Notes: generated by a model not told the origin, from the letters alone. 64,000 bases of DNA from Nitrincola tapanii (GCF_008368715.1 NZ_SMRS01000006.1:186001-250000); one strand, 5' to 3'; positions 8,884-17,504 are shown, counted from the first letter of the stretch. Made by a program: numbers and translations.

Positions 8884-9729
8884 ATGAGAGTACCCAAAAG
8901 ATTACAGCCATTAGTGGATGATGGCATGATCGATGAAGTGATCAGCCAGCTCATGAGCGGTAAAGAGGCCGACGTCTATGTCGTGCGCTGTGGTGATGAT
9001 GTGCGCTGTGCCAAAGTATTTAAAGAAGCCAGTCAGCGCAGCTTCAAGCAAGCAGTGCAATACCAGGAAGGTCGCAAGGTTCGAAATAGCCGCCGCGCTC
9101 GCGCCATGTCGAAAAAAACGCAGTATGGGCAAAAAGAACAGGAAAGCGCCTGGTTAAACGCCGAAGTAGAGGCACTTTACCAGCTGGCTGCAGCCGGAGT
9201 ACGGGTACCTAAACCCTATGGGTTTATTGATGGTGTCCTGTTGATGGAGCTGATCACAGATGCCGAGGGCTTTGTGGCTCCACGCCTTGACGATGTAACA
9301 CTGAGCGCAGAAGAAGCCAAAATCTGGCACCAGCAGGTGATTGAAGAAATTGTTCGCATGCTCTGTGCCGGGCTGGTACACGGCGATCTTTCCGAGTTTA
9401 ACGTACTGCTGGATGCACACGGGCCGGTGATTATCGATTTGCCTCAAGCCGTCAATGCTGCGGGTAATAACAGCGCCAGCATGATGCTTGAGCGGGACGT
9501 CAATACTATGCGTGCCTACTTTGGACGCTTTGCCCCCGAACTCTTGAAGACCGAATTTGCCCGTGAAATGTGGTCACTCTACGAAACCGGCAAACTCCAC
9601 GCCGACAGCCAACTCACTGGCACCTACGCCTACAGTGATACCAACACTGACGTAAATGAGCTGATGGCCGTCATCGATGCCGCCAGCGAAGAAGAGCGTG
9701 AGCGCTTAGAACGCCTGCGCGCTGAATGA
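8884..9729 (+). CDS. RIO-type serine protein kinase (PA4780-like)
   Basis: A 281-residue RIO1-like kinase. The P-loop region SGKEADVYVVR, the lysine strand CAKVFKE, the catalytic loop VHGDLSEFNVLL (D and N) and the metal-binding VIIDLPQAV (D) are all present, so it should be active. It closely resembles the PA4780 serine kinase family of Pseudomonas. The ATG at 8884 gives the N-terminus MRVPKRLQPL that matches the family; a GTG at 8872 with an AAGG site is the alternative. Targets are unknown. It converges on the YgjP-like gene with nine bases between stops. Confidence 0.85.
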   Translation: MRVPKRLQPLVDDGMIDEVISQLMSGKEADVYVVRCGDDVRCAKVFKEASQRSFKQAVQYQEGRKVRNSRRARAMSKKTQYGQKEQESAWLNAEVEALYQLAAAGVRVPKPYGFIDGVLLMELITDAEGFVAPRLDDVTLSAEEAKIWHQQVIEEIVRMLCAGLVHGDLSEFNVLLDAHGPVIIDLPQAVNAAGNNSASMMLERDVNTMRAYFGRFAPELLKTEFAREMWSLYETGKLHADSQLTGTYAYSDTNTDVNELMAVIDAASEEERERLERLRAE

Positions 9730-9738
9730 TGGGTATGC

Positions 9739-10266
9739 TCAATCAGTTGACCTCCCCCATAAGTCACCAAAACGCTCTCGATGGCACAGGTACAAGCGCA
9801 GCTCGAATTCAAGTTGATGGTACTCGGGTTCCATGTAACAACAGAGCTTGTAAAACGCTTTGTCATGCTCTTTTTCACGTAGGTGCGCAAGCTCATGGAC
9901 GAGTATCATTCGTAAGAACGCCTCTGGAACCTTGCGAAATAACGATGATATACGAATCTCGTTTTTCTTCTTCAACTTAGCGCCCTGCACCCGCGACACA
10001 TAGGTGTGAAGGCCTAACGCATTATTAATAATGTGAATTTTATCATCGTACACCACCTTGCTGATCGGTGATGAGCTGCGCATATACTGGTTCTTGATGC
10101 CCTGAGCATAGTCATACAAGGCTTTTTCTGACACCAGCTCATGCGCTTGAGGATATTTTTTCTGTAGCCAAATGCCCGACTGGTTGCTCTCTAACAACGC
10201 CAGCACCTGCTGCTGAACCTGTGGGCTGTAACCACTGAGGTAATTGACGATTTTTGGCTGACTCAT
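9739..10266 (-). CDS. YgjP-like metallopeptidase domain protein
   Basis: A 175-residue protein of the YgjP/DUF45 (PF01863-type) group. The zinc-binding motif HELAHLREKEHDKAFY (near 125-140) has the HExxH core and the downstream His seen in this family. No signal peptide is visible, so it is probably cytoplasmic. Its function is poorly known; related proteins often sit near restriction systems. It marks the left edge of conserved genes before the accessory region begins. Confidence 0.8.
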   Translation of the reverse strand: MSQPKIVNYLSGYSPQVQQQVLALLESNQSGIWLQKKYPQAHELVSEKALYDYAQGIKNQYMRSSSPISKVVYDDKIHIINNALGLHTYVSRVQGAKLKKKNEIRISSLFRKVPEAFLRMILVHELAHLREKEHDKAFYKLCCYMEPEYHQLEFELRLYLCHRERFGDLWGRSTD

Positions 10267-10490
10267 AACCGGTGTATTACCACCCTAAAAAGAGAGATTG
10301 AGGTCAAAGGGGTTAGACGCTGAAGCAATTCACGCTCGATGTCACAGAAGTCTACGACCTTCTTGTTACGTTGAGTATCTATATTCTTCTGTTCAGCGAT
10401 CACGTCCGGCGCAAGCGCCGATTTGTAGCTGCGAAAGCGGCGGAAAAGCGATCGCGATGCAGCCGATTGTTATCTTCAGACCGTATGCTT

Positions 10491-10799
10491 TCAGCCGTTA
10501 GTATTCTCAAGCATATAAGTACGCAGTTGCCGTTCTTCTCTCATTACATAGAGGATTAGGGCTTGTTTGCCATCTTCTCGATAAAAAATCCGGCAAGGTG
10601 GGGCTACTAATTCTCTATAGATAGAGTTGGGAAGTTCAGATGGAGTACGACCGGATTTAGGAAAGCCTTCGAGACGTTGGGTTATTTTGAAAATGGTACT
10701 GACCAAATTACGTGCTGCTGCGGGATTATCTAAGGCAATGTACTCAGCGATGGCCTCCAGTTCCTGGAGGGCTGGCTCCGTCCAGACTATTTCAGCCAT
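10491..10799 (-). CDS. ParE/RelE-family toxin
   Basis: A 102-residue toxin of the ParE/RelE fold. It begins IVWTEPALQELEAIAEYIALDNPAAA, then SGRTPSELPNSIYREL, and the C-terminal strands CRIFYREDGKQALILYVMR that are typical of the family. Members poison gyrase or cut mRNA on the ribosome; which applies here is not clear. The start overlaps the 3' end of the antitoxin gene by 13 bases, the usual antitoxin-first arrangement. Confidence 0.9.
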   Translation of the reverse strand: MAEIVWTEPALQELEAIAEYIALDNPAAARNLVSTIFKITQRLEGFPKSGRTPSELPNSIYRELVAPPCRIFYREDGKQALILYVMREERQLRTYMLENTNG

Positions 10800-11044
10800 T
10801 TACTCATCTTCTCCTTGGCCTCACTCTGGCTGTACGTTCTTCCCTCAAGTACAGCACGCTCTCCCCGTGAGAGCCCCTCAAGCAGCTCAAGCCGACGCTG
10901 CATGAATTCGTAATCTTGCACATCAACAAGATAAGCTGATGGCTGACCATGCTCTGTGATCAGTACCGGCTCTTTGGACAAGCGCAGGTCTGCCAGAATC
11001 TTTGTGGCCTGGAGCTTAAGGTTCGTAACAAGCTCAACTTTCAT
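10787..11044 (-). CDS. Phd/YefM-family antitoxin
   Basis: An 85-residue antitoxin. The N-terminal DNA-binding part has NLKLQATKILADLRLSKEPVLIT and EHGQPSAYLVDVQDYEFMQ, the Phd/YefM signature; the C-terminal tail should cover the toxin. An inverted repeat 25 bases upstream of the start (11069-11088) is a probable operator, so autorepression is likely. It pairs with the ParE/RelE toxin encoded immediately downstream. Confidence 0.9.
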   Translation of the reverse strand: MKVELVTNLKLQATKILADLRLSKEPVLITEHGQPSAYLVDVQDYEFMQRRLELLEGLSRGERAVLEGRTYSQSEAKEKMSKWLK

Positions 11045-11068
11045 GGACTAACCCTGAATCAGACTAAT

Positions 11069-11088
11069 AGTGACACTATAGTATCACT
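11069..11088. promoter_or_regulatory. probable operator of the Phd/YefM-ParE module
   Basis: The dyad AGTGA-N10-TCACT lies 25 bases before the antitoxin start; its centre CACTATAGTA includes a -10-like element. Type II antitoxins bind such palindromes to repress their own operon. Confidence 0.6.
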
Positions 11089-11108
11089 TTCCGATTGGGG
11101 CAATCACA

Positions 11109-11197
11109 GCTAATGCCCGGCACAAGGGCGGCCAAATAAGCGCAGCGTTTTGGCTGTCCCAGCGACCAACGGGAGCGATTGCTGCGCATTGTTATGT
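11109..11197 (+). repeat. attC-like imperfect hairpin between two toxin-antitoxin modules
   Basis: About 89 bases with nested inverted repeats: GCGCAGC (near 11140) pairs with GCTGCGC (near 11181), with an inner CCC/GGG pairing, and the element ends in TTGTTATG. This outline, with a GTTA end facing the next gene, resembles integron attC sites that trail toxin-antitoxin cassettes. The opposite core (near GCTAATGCC or CAAATAA) is degenerate, so a recombination-inactive relic or a look-alike is possible. Confidence 0.35.
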
Positions 11198-11257
11198 TTT
11201 TTTACCCATGCTAGAGTGTGTATAAACAACCTATCAATACACACCAACAGGTGATTT

Positions 11258-11452
11258 ATGAGAACCAACATAGTAATAGACGACAACTTGATGGAGGCGG
11301 CCCTCAAAGCATCCGGGTACAGCACTAAAAAAGAAGCCGTAGAACAAGGGCTTAAGCTACTTGTCTTACGAAGCCAGCAACAGGAAATTCGCAAGCTGCG
11401 TGGCCGAGTGAAATGGGAAGGAGACTTGGAAGAAATGCGAGGCGGCAAGTGA
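11258..11452 (+). CDS. vapB: VapB-type antitoxin
   Basis: A 64-residue antitoxin starting RTNIVIDDNLMEAALKASG, the VapB ribbon-helix-helix-like type common in Proteobacteria, followed by STKKEAVEQGLKLLV and a basic C-terminal tail (KLRGRVKWEGDL). It neutralises the PIN-domain toxin of the next gene, which it overlaps by four bases (GTGA). Probably autoregulates the operon. Confidence 0.9.
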   Translation: MRTNIVIDDNLMEAALKASGYSTKKEAVEQGLKLLVLRSQQQEIRKLRGRVKWEGDLEEMRGGK

Positions 11453-11850
11453 TTCTGGTCGATACCAGTGTTTGGATCGACTACCTTAACGGAGTTCAGA
11501 GCCAGCATACCGATGCCCTGGATGCGGGAATTGTCGCGGGTACCGTCGCCATGGGTGATTTGATTTTCTTGGAAATCCTTCAAGGCATCCGGAACGACAG
11601 CGAATATCGCCTGACCAAGCAGACATTGATGACCTTGGACAGGCTTGAGTTGTTTAGCGAAGGCATGCCTGAAAAATGTGCTGAGAATTATCGTGCGCTC
11701 CGTAAAAAAGGAATCACCGTCCGCAAAACCACTGACGTCATTATTGCGACTTTCTGCATCGAACGACGAATGCCGCTGCTATTTATTGATCGAGACTTCA
11801 TTCCGTTCGTTGACCACCTTGGTTTGATCTCGGCGCTGCCGGAAACATAA
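11449..11850 (+). CDS. vapC: VapC-type PIN-domain ribonuclease toxin
   Basis: A 133-residue PIN-domain toxin. The N-terminal acidic residue is in LVDTSVWIDYLNG, a second acidic cluster in GDLIFLEILQGI, and the third site in KTTDVIIATFCIE followed by LLFIDRDF, so the metal-binding set is complete. VapC toxins cleave tRNA or rRNA. I set the start at the GTG at 11449, which overlaps the vapB stop; an ATG twelve codons upstream lies inside vapB and gives an unlikely basic extension. The stop codon lies in ACATAACA, resembling the start of another attC core. Confidence 0.9.
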   Translation: MILVDTSVWIDYLNGVQSQHTDALDAGIVAGTVAMGDLIFLEILQGIRNDSEYRLTKQTLMTLDRLELFSEGMPEKCAENYRALRKKGITVRKTTDVIIATFCIERRMPLLFIDRDFIPFVDHLGLISALPET

Positions 11851-12155
11851 CAGTCTGTCAATAAGGTCTTCGACCTCATAATAATTATTAGCGGGTATAC
11901 CTTTTAACCCCACTCTTCCGCCCACAGCCTTTTATTCTAAATAAGATTTTTATCCCGACAGCAACATAAACAGGTAACCGAACCCTCAAACCATGCCGCA
12001 ATCGGGTAAACACCTTACGAACATAGAGGAGGCACTTGCAGGGAAGGAAATGGCGTACTGATGAGGGTACACGAAACCGCTACTTGTGCCCTCACCCCGT
12101 CCAAGCGCTGGAAAGTACTTCAGCCTGTTTAAGGATCAGCTCGATCACGCAAGTA
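11851..12155. other. gene-free spacer between vapC and hsdR
   Basis: 305 bases without a convincing gene. It starts with ATAACA, resembling the edge of an attC site, and contains a 22-codon open frame from 11993 (MPQSGKHLTNIEEALAG) that may be a gene remnant. The two flanking genes end here from opposite directions; I see no clear terminator. Confidence 0.5.
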
Positions 12156-15100
12156 TTAATTGCTAGCGCTCATCAACATCTGTTGCCTTAACCACGCCAG
12201 CATCAGTCCCTGCAGTTCATTGGCGATCTCGGGCTTGGACAGATAATCCATTGCCATGCCCTGCTGTGTATCCATACGCGCGATTACGGCAGCGTCCATG
12301 GCCCTGGGGAAGTCGCCGTTCATCACATAAGTATCGTCGGGGTTATATCGGATCTGGTCCATAACACTTTCATTTTCGCTCAGCTTGCTGGCTAGGCCCT
12401 GTACAAAGTCGAGTTTGTCGCCATCGGTGGTTTCGGTGCCGAACAGTTCGTTCATCTTCTCGACGATGTGTGACAGCAGGTCGTATTCGCCTTCCTTTGG
12501 CTTGCCGGTGCCCACGGCGGTGGTGCCGGTGATGTATTGGCCTTCACCGTCCTTTAGCTTGAGGTCCTGAGTGCGTTTCTGCTTCAGGTTGTAATGACTC
12601 AATGCCACGGCGGTGAGATCGATTTCGTCCTCTTCGATCACTTCCTGACGCAGCAGCGGCAGCAGGTGGCGGCTGTAAACGTTGAGCTGTTCCAGAGCCG
12701 GGTCTTCAAACGGGGTGATCTGGCTGATGAACTCGTAAAAGCGGATATAGCTGTTCACGTCTTTCTTGAACAGGTCCAGACTGTCGCGGGTTTCCTCTGC
12801 GGCTTTTACCGAGCGTTCGGCGTTCGCCCGCTCGCTGTCGCTGCCGGATTCGATCAAGCGCTTGAGCTGTATGCGGGCATCGCGCAGCACTTCGTTGGCG
12901 TGGCGGTAGCGCTGGATAATGCGATCCACGGCAGGTTTGATGTAGCCGGTCAGCGCCTCGGCGCCGCGCTTGGGGTCGAAGTAGGCATCGGCAAAGGCTT
13001 CCACTTCATGCCACTGCAGGATGCTGTTCTCCAGCAGCTTGTGCTGCAGGTCGTAGACCAGATTCGGGTCCGAGGTCTGATCGAGCTGAGCGGTTTCAAA
13101 GTATTTCTGGAATTCGGCCAGCACCTCCTGCGGGTCGTTGGTGAAGTCCAGCACATAGGTGGTGTCCTTACCCGGATAGGTGCGGTTGAGCCTTGACAGG
13201 GTCTGGATGCAGTCTACGCCGGTCAGTTTCTTGTCCACGTACATGGCGCAGAGTTTGGGCTGGTCGAAACCGGTCTGGAACTTGTTCGCCACCAGCATCA
13301 CCTGATAGTCGTCGGTATCGAACGCCTTGCGCATATCACGCCCCTTGAGGTCGGGGTTCATATTGCGCTCGGTGAAGGGCTCGGGGCCGCTTTCCAGATC
13401 GTTGACCTCACCGGAGAAGGCCACCATCGCCTGTATCCGTTCATAGCCCTGATCCCGAACGTATTTATCGAACGCCAGCTTGTAGCGCACCGCTTCCATG
13501 CGGCTGCCGGTGACCACCATCGCCTTGGCTTCACCCGCCAACAGGTGCATCACATTCTCGCGGAAGTGCTCGATGATCACCTGTACCTTCTGACCGATGT
13601 TGTGCGGATGCAGGCGCACCCAGCGTGACAGACGGGTTTTGGCTTTCTTGCTGTCCACCTCCTGATCGGCTTCCTGCTGCATCGCCAGCTTGTAGGCCAG
13701 CGCGTAACTGGTGTAGTTGCGCAGCACATCGAGGATAAAGCCCTCTTCAATCGCCTGACGCATGGAGTACACATGGAAGGGATGGGGCGGGTTGTCGTCG
13801 CTGATCGGCATGCTTGGGTCTTCGGGGCGACCAAACAGCTCCAGCGTTTTGGCCTTGGGCGTGGCGGTAAAGGCGAAATAGCTGATCTTGTCGGAACCGC
13901 CACGGGCCGCCAGCGTGGCATTCATCACGTCTTCGGCAGACAGTTCCTCCTCGTCCTTCAGCTGCTCGGCCATCAACACCTCACGCAGCTGGCGCGCGGT
14001 GCTGCCGGTCTGGCTGGAGTGGGCTTCGTCGGCGATGACGGCGAAGGTGCGATCCTGCAGGCCGGTGCTTTCTTGTATCGCCTTGAGCACATGGGGGAAG
14101 GTCTGGATGGTGACGATGATAATCGGCGTGCCCCGGCTCAGGGCATCGGCCAGCTGGGCCGACTTGCTGCCGTCGCCTTCCTCGCGGTTGATGCGGCTGA
14201 CCACGCCGGATTTATGCTCGAACTGGGAGATGGTTTCCTGCAACTGGCTGTCCAGCACGGTGCGGTCGGTAATCACGATCACCGAGTTGAACACCTTGTT
14301 GCCCTCGGCATTGCACAGGCTGGAGGCCTGATGCGCCAGCCAGGCGATGGAGTTGGACTTGCCGGAGCCTGCCGAGTGCTGAATCAGGTACTTGTGGCCG
14401 GTGCCTTCCACGCGCACGGTATTGAGCAGTTCCTGCACCACCGCCCACTGGTGGTAACGCGGGAAGATCATGGTCTCTTTGGTATGGAGATGGCCCAGCT
14501 CGTCGAACACCTCTTTCGACTCCAGGTGCACAAAGCGATGCAGCAACTTGAGCCAGTTGTCGGGCTGGAACACCTCGTTCCACAGATACTCGGTGGCGTA
14601 GCCCTGTTTGCCATTAACACAGTCAGGCTGATCGTTACCGGCACCCCCCGCCGCCGTGCCCCGGTTGAAGGGCAGGAAGAAGGTATCCTTGCCCGCCAGT
14701 TTAGTAGTCATCGCCACTTCAAACTGGTTCACGGCAAAGTGAACCAGGGCGCCGCGCTTGAACTTCAGCAGCGGCTCGTCCTTGCCGTTGGTTTTCGGCT
14801 TGCGGTCGTAGCGGTACTGCTTCTTGGCGTTCTCCAGGCTTTGCTTGAAGCAGGATTTCAGCTCCAGCGTGGCTACCGGCAGGCCGTTGACGAACAGCGT
14901 GAGATCGATGCGGCCATCGTAGCCGTGGTGGCTGTAGATCAGCTCCGGCACCACGCGCAGACGGTTGGCGGCATAGCGCTGTTCCAGCTCGGGGTTGAGG
15001 CTGTTGTCGGGCTTGAAAGTGGCGACCTTGAGGCGCACACCGCGATCTTCAATCTGATTACGCAGCAGCCAGAGGGTGCCCTTGCGGCTCAGACTGCGCT

Positions 15101-15317
15101 CGGCAGCGTTGAGCAGGTGATGCTCCGGCTCGCGGCCATAGATCTTGCAGAACTTGGCCCAGGCATCGGGCTGAGTTTCCTGCACATAGGCGATCAGATC
15201 TTCGGGATAGAGAGCACGCTCGCGGTCGTAATGGCTCGACTGCCCCACCTGCCAGCCCTGCGCCTGCAGCGCGGCGATGATATCGTTCTGAAATGCCAGT
15301 TCGCGGCTGTCAGCCAT
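12156..15317 (-). CDS. hsdR: type I restriction endonuclease, R subunit
   Basis: A 1053-residue motor/nuclease subunit of a type I restriction enzyme. The PD-(D/E)xK nuclease site is in RIDLTLFVNG and ATLELKS (D138, E152, K154). Helicase motif I is SAGSGKS (about 315-321), motif II is DEAH (about 430), motif III is FTATP, and motif VI lies in QTLSRLNR. All key residues are present and there is no internal stop, so the protein is probably active with HsdM and HsdS: it translocates and cuts unmodified DNA. It is last in the minus-strand operon, 254 bases after hsdS, and may have its own promoter in that gap. Confidence 0.97.
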   Translation of the reverse strand: MADSRELAFQNDIIAALQAQGWQVGQSSHYDRERALYPEDLIAYVQETQPDAWAKFCKIYGREPEHHLLNAAERSLSRKGTLWLLRNQIEDRGVRLKVATFKPDNSLNPELEQRYAANRLRVVPELIYSHHGYDGRIDLTLFVNGLPVATLELKSCFKQSLENAKKQYRYDRKPKTNGKDEPLLKFKRGALVHFAVNQFEVAMTTKLAGKDTFFLPFNRGTAAGGAGNDQPDCVNGKQGYATEYLWNEVFQPDNWLKLLHRFVHLESKEVFDELGHLHTKETMIFPRYHQWAVVQELLNTVRVEGTGHKYLIQHSAGSGKSNSIAWLAHQASSLCNAEGNKVFNSVIVITDRTVLDSQLQETISQFEHKSGVVSRINREEGDGSKSAQLADALSRGTPIIIVTIQTFPHVLKAIQESTGLQDRTFAVIADEAHSSQTGSTARQLREVLMAEQLKDEEELSAEDVMNATLAARGGSDKISYFAFTATPKAKTLELFGRPEDPSMPISDDNPPHPFHVYSMRQAIEEGFILDVLRNYTSYALAYKLAMQQEADQEVDSKKAKTRLSRWVRLHPHNIGQKVQVIIEHFRENVMHLLAGEAKAMVVTGSRMEAVRYKLAFDKYVRDQGYERIQAMVAFSGEVNDLESGPEPFTERNMNPDLKGRDMRKAFDTDDYQVMLVANKFQTGFDQPKLCAMYVDKKLTGVDCIQTLSRLNRTYPGKDTTYVLDFTNDPQEVLAEFQKYFETAQLDQTSDPNLVYDLQHKLLENSILQWHEVEAFADAYFDPKRGAEALTGYIKPAVDRIIQRYRHANEVLRDARIQLKRLIESGSDSERANAERSVKAAEETRDSLDLFKKDVNSYIRFYEFISQITPFEDPALEQLNVYSRHLLPLLRQEVIEEDEIDLTAVALSHYNLKQKRTQDLKLKDGEGQYITGTTAVGTGKPKEGEYDLLSHIVEKMNELFGTETTDGDKLDFVQGLASKLSENESVMDQIRYNPDDTYVMNGDFPRAMDAAVIARMDTQQGMAMDYLSKPEIANELQGLMLAWLRQQMLMSASN

Positions 15318-15571
15318 GACGGTTCCTCTTCCATGTATCGTTTTTTGATTGTTTTTTATTACTCTGTACTGATCATCACAATGGCTTCAGCCAGCTTTGC
15401 GATGGCGCGTCTGCCCGGATTCCGGCCCGGATTCCGTGTGCCGACACGCCGTAAATCCGTCCCTGGAGGCTCCACGGCGCCATCCATGGCGCCGAGGGTC
15501 GGCCCCCGGAACACCGTGCAGGCGCTGATGTTTGGGTGCCGCCCTTTGGATGCATCGACTGAATGCCTTGG
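15318..15571. repeat. hsdS-hsdR spacer with repeat-like, GC-rich inverted segments
   Basis: The 254-base gap has a palindromic core (GGCGCCATGGATGGCGCC, on the minus strand at about 15481-15498), then GGAGCCTCCAGGGACGGATT and a tandem GGATTCCGG/CCGGATTCC stretch at about 15415-15438. The style resembles dispersed intergenic repeats of marine gammaproteobacteria. A minus-strand frame through it has unlike-protein composition and is not called as a gene. Confidence 0.35.
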
Positions 15572-16996
15572 TTAAACATGGTAGCGCCCGGCTTGCTCGG
15601 CGGCCATAGGTAGATCGGGTTCATCGGATTGGGTGCTGGTGTTTGGCTGCCAGTTGCGTACATCGATCTTGCCGGTGACTGCGGCGGAGATTAGGGCGGT
15701 GCGGCGTTCTTTCATCAAGGCTATTGCTTGCTGGGCAGACTTTTCTACCTGACCAATACGCAACATTTGAGCTTCGATCATTTCGACTATTCGAAGCTGC
15801 TCTTTCCAAGGTGGAACAAGCTGTTTTAGGTACACCAATCGTTCAGCTTTGATGCCAAGCGCTGTTGATCCTGTAGCATATGTCTTGAGCCCTTGCTGAA
15901 ACGCCTCAGATTGGATGAAGTATTTCAAGAAAGCGTTGCTGAGTACTTCAGTCTGGCCCCGGAACTTGATGATACGCTGTGCAAGTGCAACTGAAACATC
16001 ATCTACTTGAGCAACCTCACCCAGTGGGGCTTCTGTTGTGAAGAGCACATCACCAACCTCTGGCTTTCCTCTTCTCATCACTTCTTCATACTCATCTTCA
16101 GATATGAATTCCTGCGATAAGCTATAATTCACAATGCCATTTTTGATATTGCGCGCAGTTACCAAGAAAACGCCAGACTCTGTTTTGTTAGGAGTTTTAC
16201 CACGGTAATCCACGATTGATGCCAGATACTTTTTAAAGCCTGCAACTACCCAATGCTCCGGCACCTGCCCCAGCCACTCTACGCCGGAATCTTTCATCGG
16301 CACATTGGGATCAAGGCCCTTTGTGACGGCATGAGAGATCACCGCCTGCCGCTTCTCCTTCAGCAACTCGATCAGCCGCTGCTGCTTTTCGATCAGCCGG
16401 TTGATACGGGCGGTTTCGTGGTCCAGGAAGGCGGCGATGGTGCGTTGTTCTATACCACTTGGCAGCAAGAGCGTGACATTTTTTAAAATTTCTTGCGTAA
16501 TACTAAAAACCTTTACCCCTTTAACTGCGAGCCTAATCTGGTTTCTGCTTTCAGGAGCATCGAAAGCATACGCTAGAAATCGAGGGTCATGCTGCACTTT
16601 GGGCCTCAGGATGACAGTATGGTAGCCAGCAAAAAGCTGTCCTTCGCCAATAAACTGAGTGAAATTTCCTGCACCATCAATGTCTTCTGAAGTATCAGCG
16701 AATACAAAGTCACCTGTGGTCAATAAAGAACGTTGAGAAGTACGGAGATAATCACTGCTGACACATTTCAGCGCATGCTGGCTTGGATTAGCCTCAAACC
16801 CAAACTTAGAGTGAACCTCCCCGTAACTCAAACACCCGACGCCAGTATCTTCAAGATCTGCTTTTGTGATGTTGAGGCCACGCCCAAAAGAAAAAAGATA
16901 GTTAACTTTCTTAGTTGACCAGTGGCTCGGAATTGCGCCGAAGCTACTGTCTCCCGAGTCCTTATAGTCCGGATACGCCTGATATTTGCCGCTCAT
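15572..16996 (-). CDS. hsdS: type I restriction-modification specificity subunit
   Basis: A 474-residue specificity subunit with two target-recognition domains. The first (about 1-190) opens with GAIPSHWSTKKVNYLF and ends in LPSGIEQRTIAAFLDHETARI; the central helical spacer RLIELLKEKRQAVISHAVTKG follows. The second domain opens with VEWLGQVPEHWVV, ends at VPPWKEQLRIVEMIEAQ, and is followed by the second conserved helix with LMKERRTALISAAVTGKID. The start at 16996 has a perfect AAGGAGG site and overlaps the upstream mini-gene by four bases (ATGA). The two domains set the bipartite DNA target; the sequence itself cannot be predicted here. Confidence 0.96.
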   Translation of the reverse strand: MSGKYQAYPDYKDSGDSSFGAIPSHWSTKKVNYLFSFGRGLNITKADLEDTGVGCLSYGEVHSKFGFEANPSQHALKCVSSDYLRTSQRSLLTTGDFVFADTSEDIDGAGNFTQFIGEGQLFAGYHTVILRPKVQHDPRFLAYAFDAPESRNQIRLAVKGVKVFSITQEILKNVTLLLPSGIEQRTIAAFLDHETARINRLIEKQQRLIELLKEKRQAVISHAVTKGLDPNVPMKDSGVEWLGQVPEHWVVAGFKKYLASIVDYRGKTPNKTESGVFLVTARNIKNGIVNYSLSQEFISEDEYEEVMRRGKPEVGDVLFTTEAPLGEVAQVDDVSVALAQRIIKFRGQTEVLSNAFLKYFIQSEAFQQGLKTYATGSTALGIKAERLVYLKQLVPPWKEQLRIVEMIEAQMLRIGQVEKSAQQAIALMKERRTALISAAVTGKIDVRNWQPNTSTQSDEPDLPMAAEQAGRYHV

Positions 16997-17289
16997 GCCC
17001 AACCTCCTTTCAGTGCGTTCAGGGTATAAAAATCCTGACCTGATGGGCGTTTGCTTCGGATGGAAATTACCTGATGTGCTTTGGGCAGATGTGACAGCAG
17101 CACTGTAGAAATGAAAAACCCGCACGATTTGAGCATACCAACCGGGGAGGGCATAGGCTTGGCGGGTGTATTAACCGGGAAAGAGTAACCCGCCGGTTTG
17201 AGGATGCTGCGGGCAGCATAGCCTTGGCGGGTGTTGTTGTAGAGCATTTTGGCCTGCAAGGCGCGGAAAGTAAACGGTCGAGTAGTCAT
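16993..17289 (-). CDS. small ORF with VNTPAKP/CGFF motif, possibly Ash/P4-leader-like
   Basis: A 98-residue frame between the orfY gene and hsdS. Its start overlaps the upstream stop (TGATG) and its stop overlaps the hsdS start (ATGA), so it fits the coupled operon exactly. The middle has SFPVNTPAKP and SCGFFIS, which correspond to NTPAMP and FGGFF in the other mini-ORF of this operon (18472-18618). Both motifs are encoded by the arms of GC-rich hairpins. Similar short frames occur in phage P4-like leader regions (Ash or Icd-like). Whether a protein is made, or the frame is a translated leader that shapes RNA folding, cannot be told. Confidence 0.55.
   Translation of the reverse strand: MTTRPFTFRALQAKMLYNNTRQGYAARSILKPAGYSFPVNTPAKPMPSPVGMLKSCGFFISTVLLSHLPKAHQVISIRSKRPSGQDFYTLNALKGGWA
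17113..17167 (-). promoter_or_regulatory. terminator-like hairpin inside the leader of hsdS
   Basis: On the minus strand ACCCGC (17167-17162) pairs with GCGGGT (17123-17118) across a ~38-base loop, followed directly by TTTTT. It lies about 120 bases before hsdS. Its 5' arm is identical to the arms of the neighbouring hairpin at 17188-17232, so the two can exclude one another, as in attenuators. Confidence 0.5.
17188..17232 (-). promoter_or_regulatory. nested hairpin upstream of the hsdS leader terminator
   Basis: On the minus strand ACCCGCC (17232-17226) pairs with GGCGGGT (17194-17188), and inside it ATGCTGC pairs with GCAGCAT (17219-17204). This is a strong two-tier structure. Because the outer arms repeat those of the downstream terminator-like hairpin, it could act as its anti-terminator. 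Confidence 0.5.
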
Positions 17290-17504
17290 CACGGGCGCAC
17301 CTCATTCAATAGGTCCAGTCCCTTTTCGCTAATACGGTAAGCCTGATGTTTGTGAAACCTTACGGGACTGGACAGCGCCGCAATCAGGCTTTTCGGTAGC
17401 AGAGCAGTTGGCTGTTCTCTATCCTGCTCCAACTTATCCGTATCCGGCACCAGCCTGTCCGCATTCCCGCCCAGCCTATCCGAATTTGCCTGTATAAGTA
17501 TCAT
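17289..17504 (-). CDS. small hypothetical protein coupled to abi (orfY)
   Basis: A 71-residue frame starting at 17504, overlapping the abi stop by four bases (ATGA). The N-terminal half is polar (SDRLGGNADRLVPDTDKLEQD); the C-terminal half, SLIAALSSPVRFHKHQAYRISEKG, resembles a short winged-helix end such as those found at the C-terminus of transcription regulators or DNA-binding proteins. I do not recognise a named family. Its tight fit between abi and the next frame supports that it is translated. Confidence 0.55.
   Translation of the reverse strand: MILIQANSDRLGGNADRLVPDTDKLEQDREQPTALLPKSLIAALSSPVRFHKHQAYRISEKGLDLLNEVRP

Noticed and set aside
10267-10490. Left attachment site copying the tRNA-Arg 3' end
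   Set aside because: I looked for GGATTCGAACCC-like sequence in the left part of the accessory region and found none; only short GC hairpins (CGGCG/CGCCG near 10407) occur.
12594-13196. 200-residue + strand frame in hsdR
   Set aside because: Shadow of the HsdR reading frame; no recognisable domain of its own.
13773-15575. 600-residue open frame on the + strand opposite hsdR
   Set aside because: It lies antisense to a complete HsdR with all motifs; the composition is that of a GC-rich shadow frame and no domain is recognisable.
16993-17125. Longer HsdS starting at 17125
   Set aside because: The extension is the other frame of the mini-ORF; the ATG at 16996 has a perfect AAGGAGG site and the family N-terminus.
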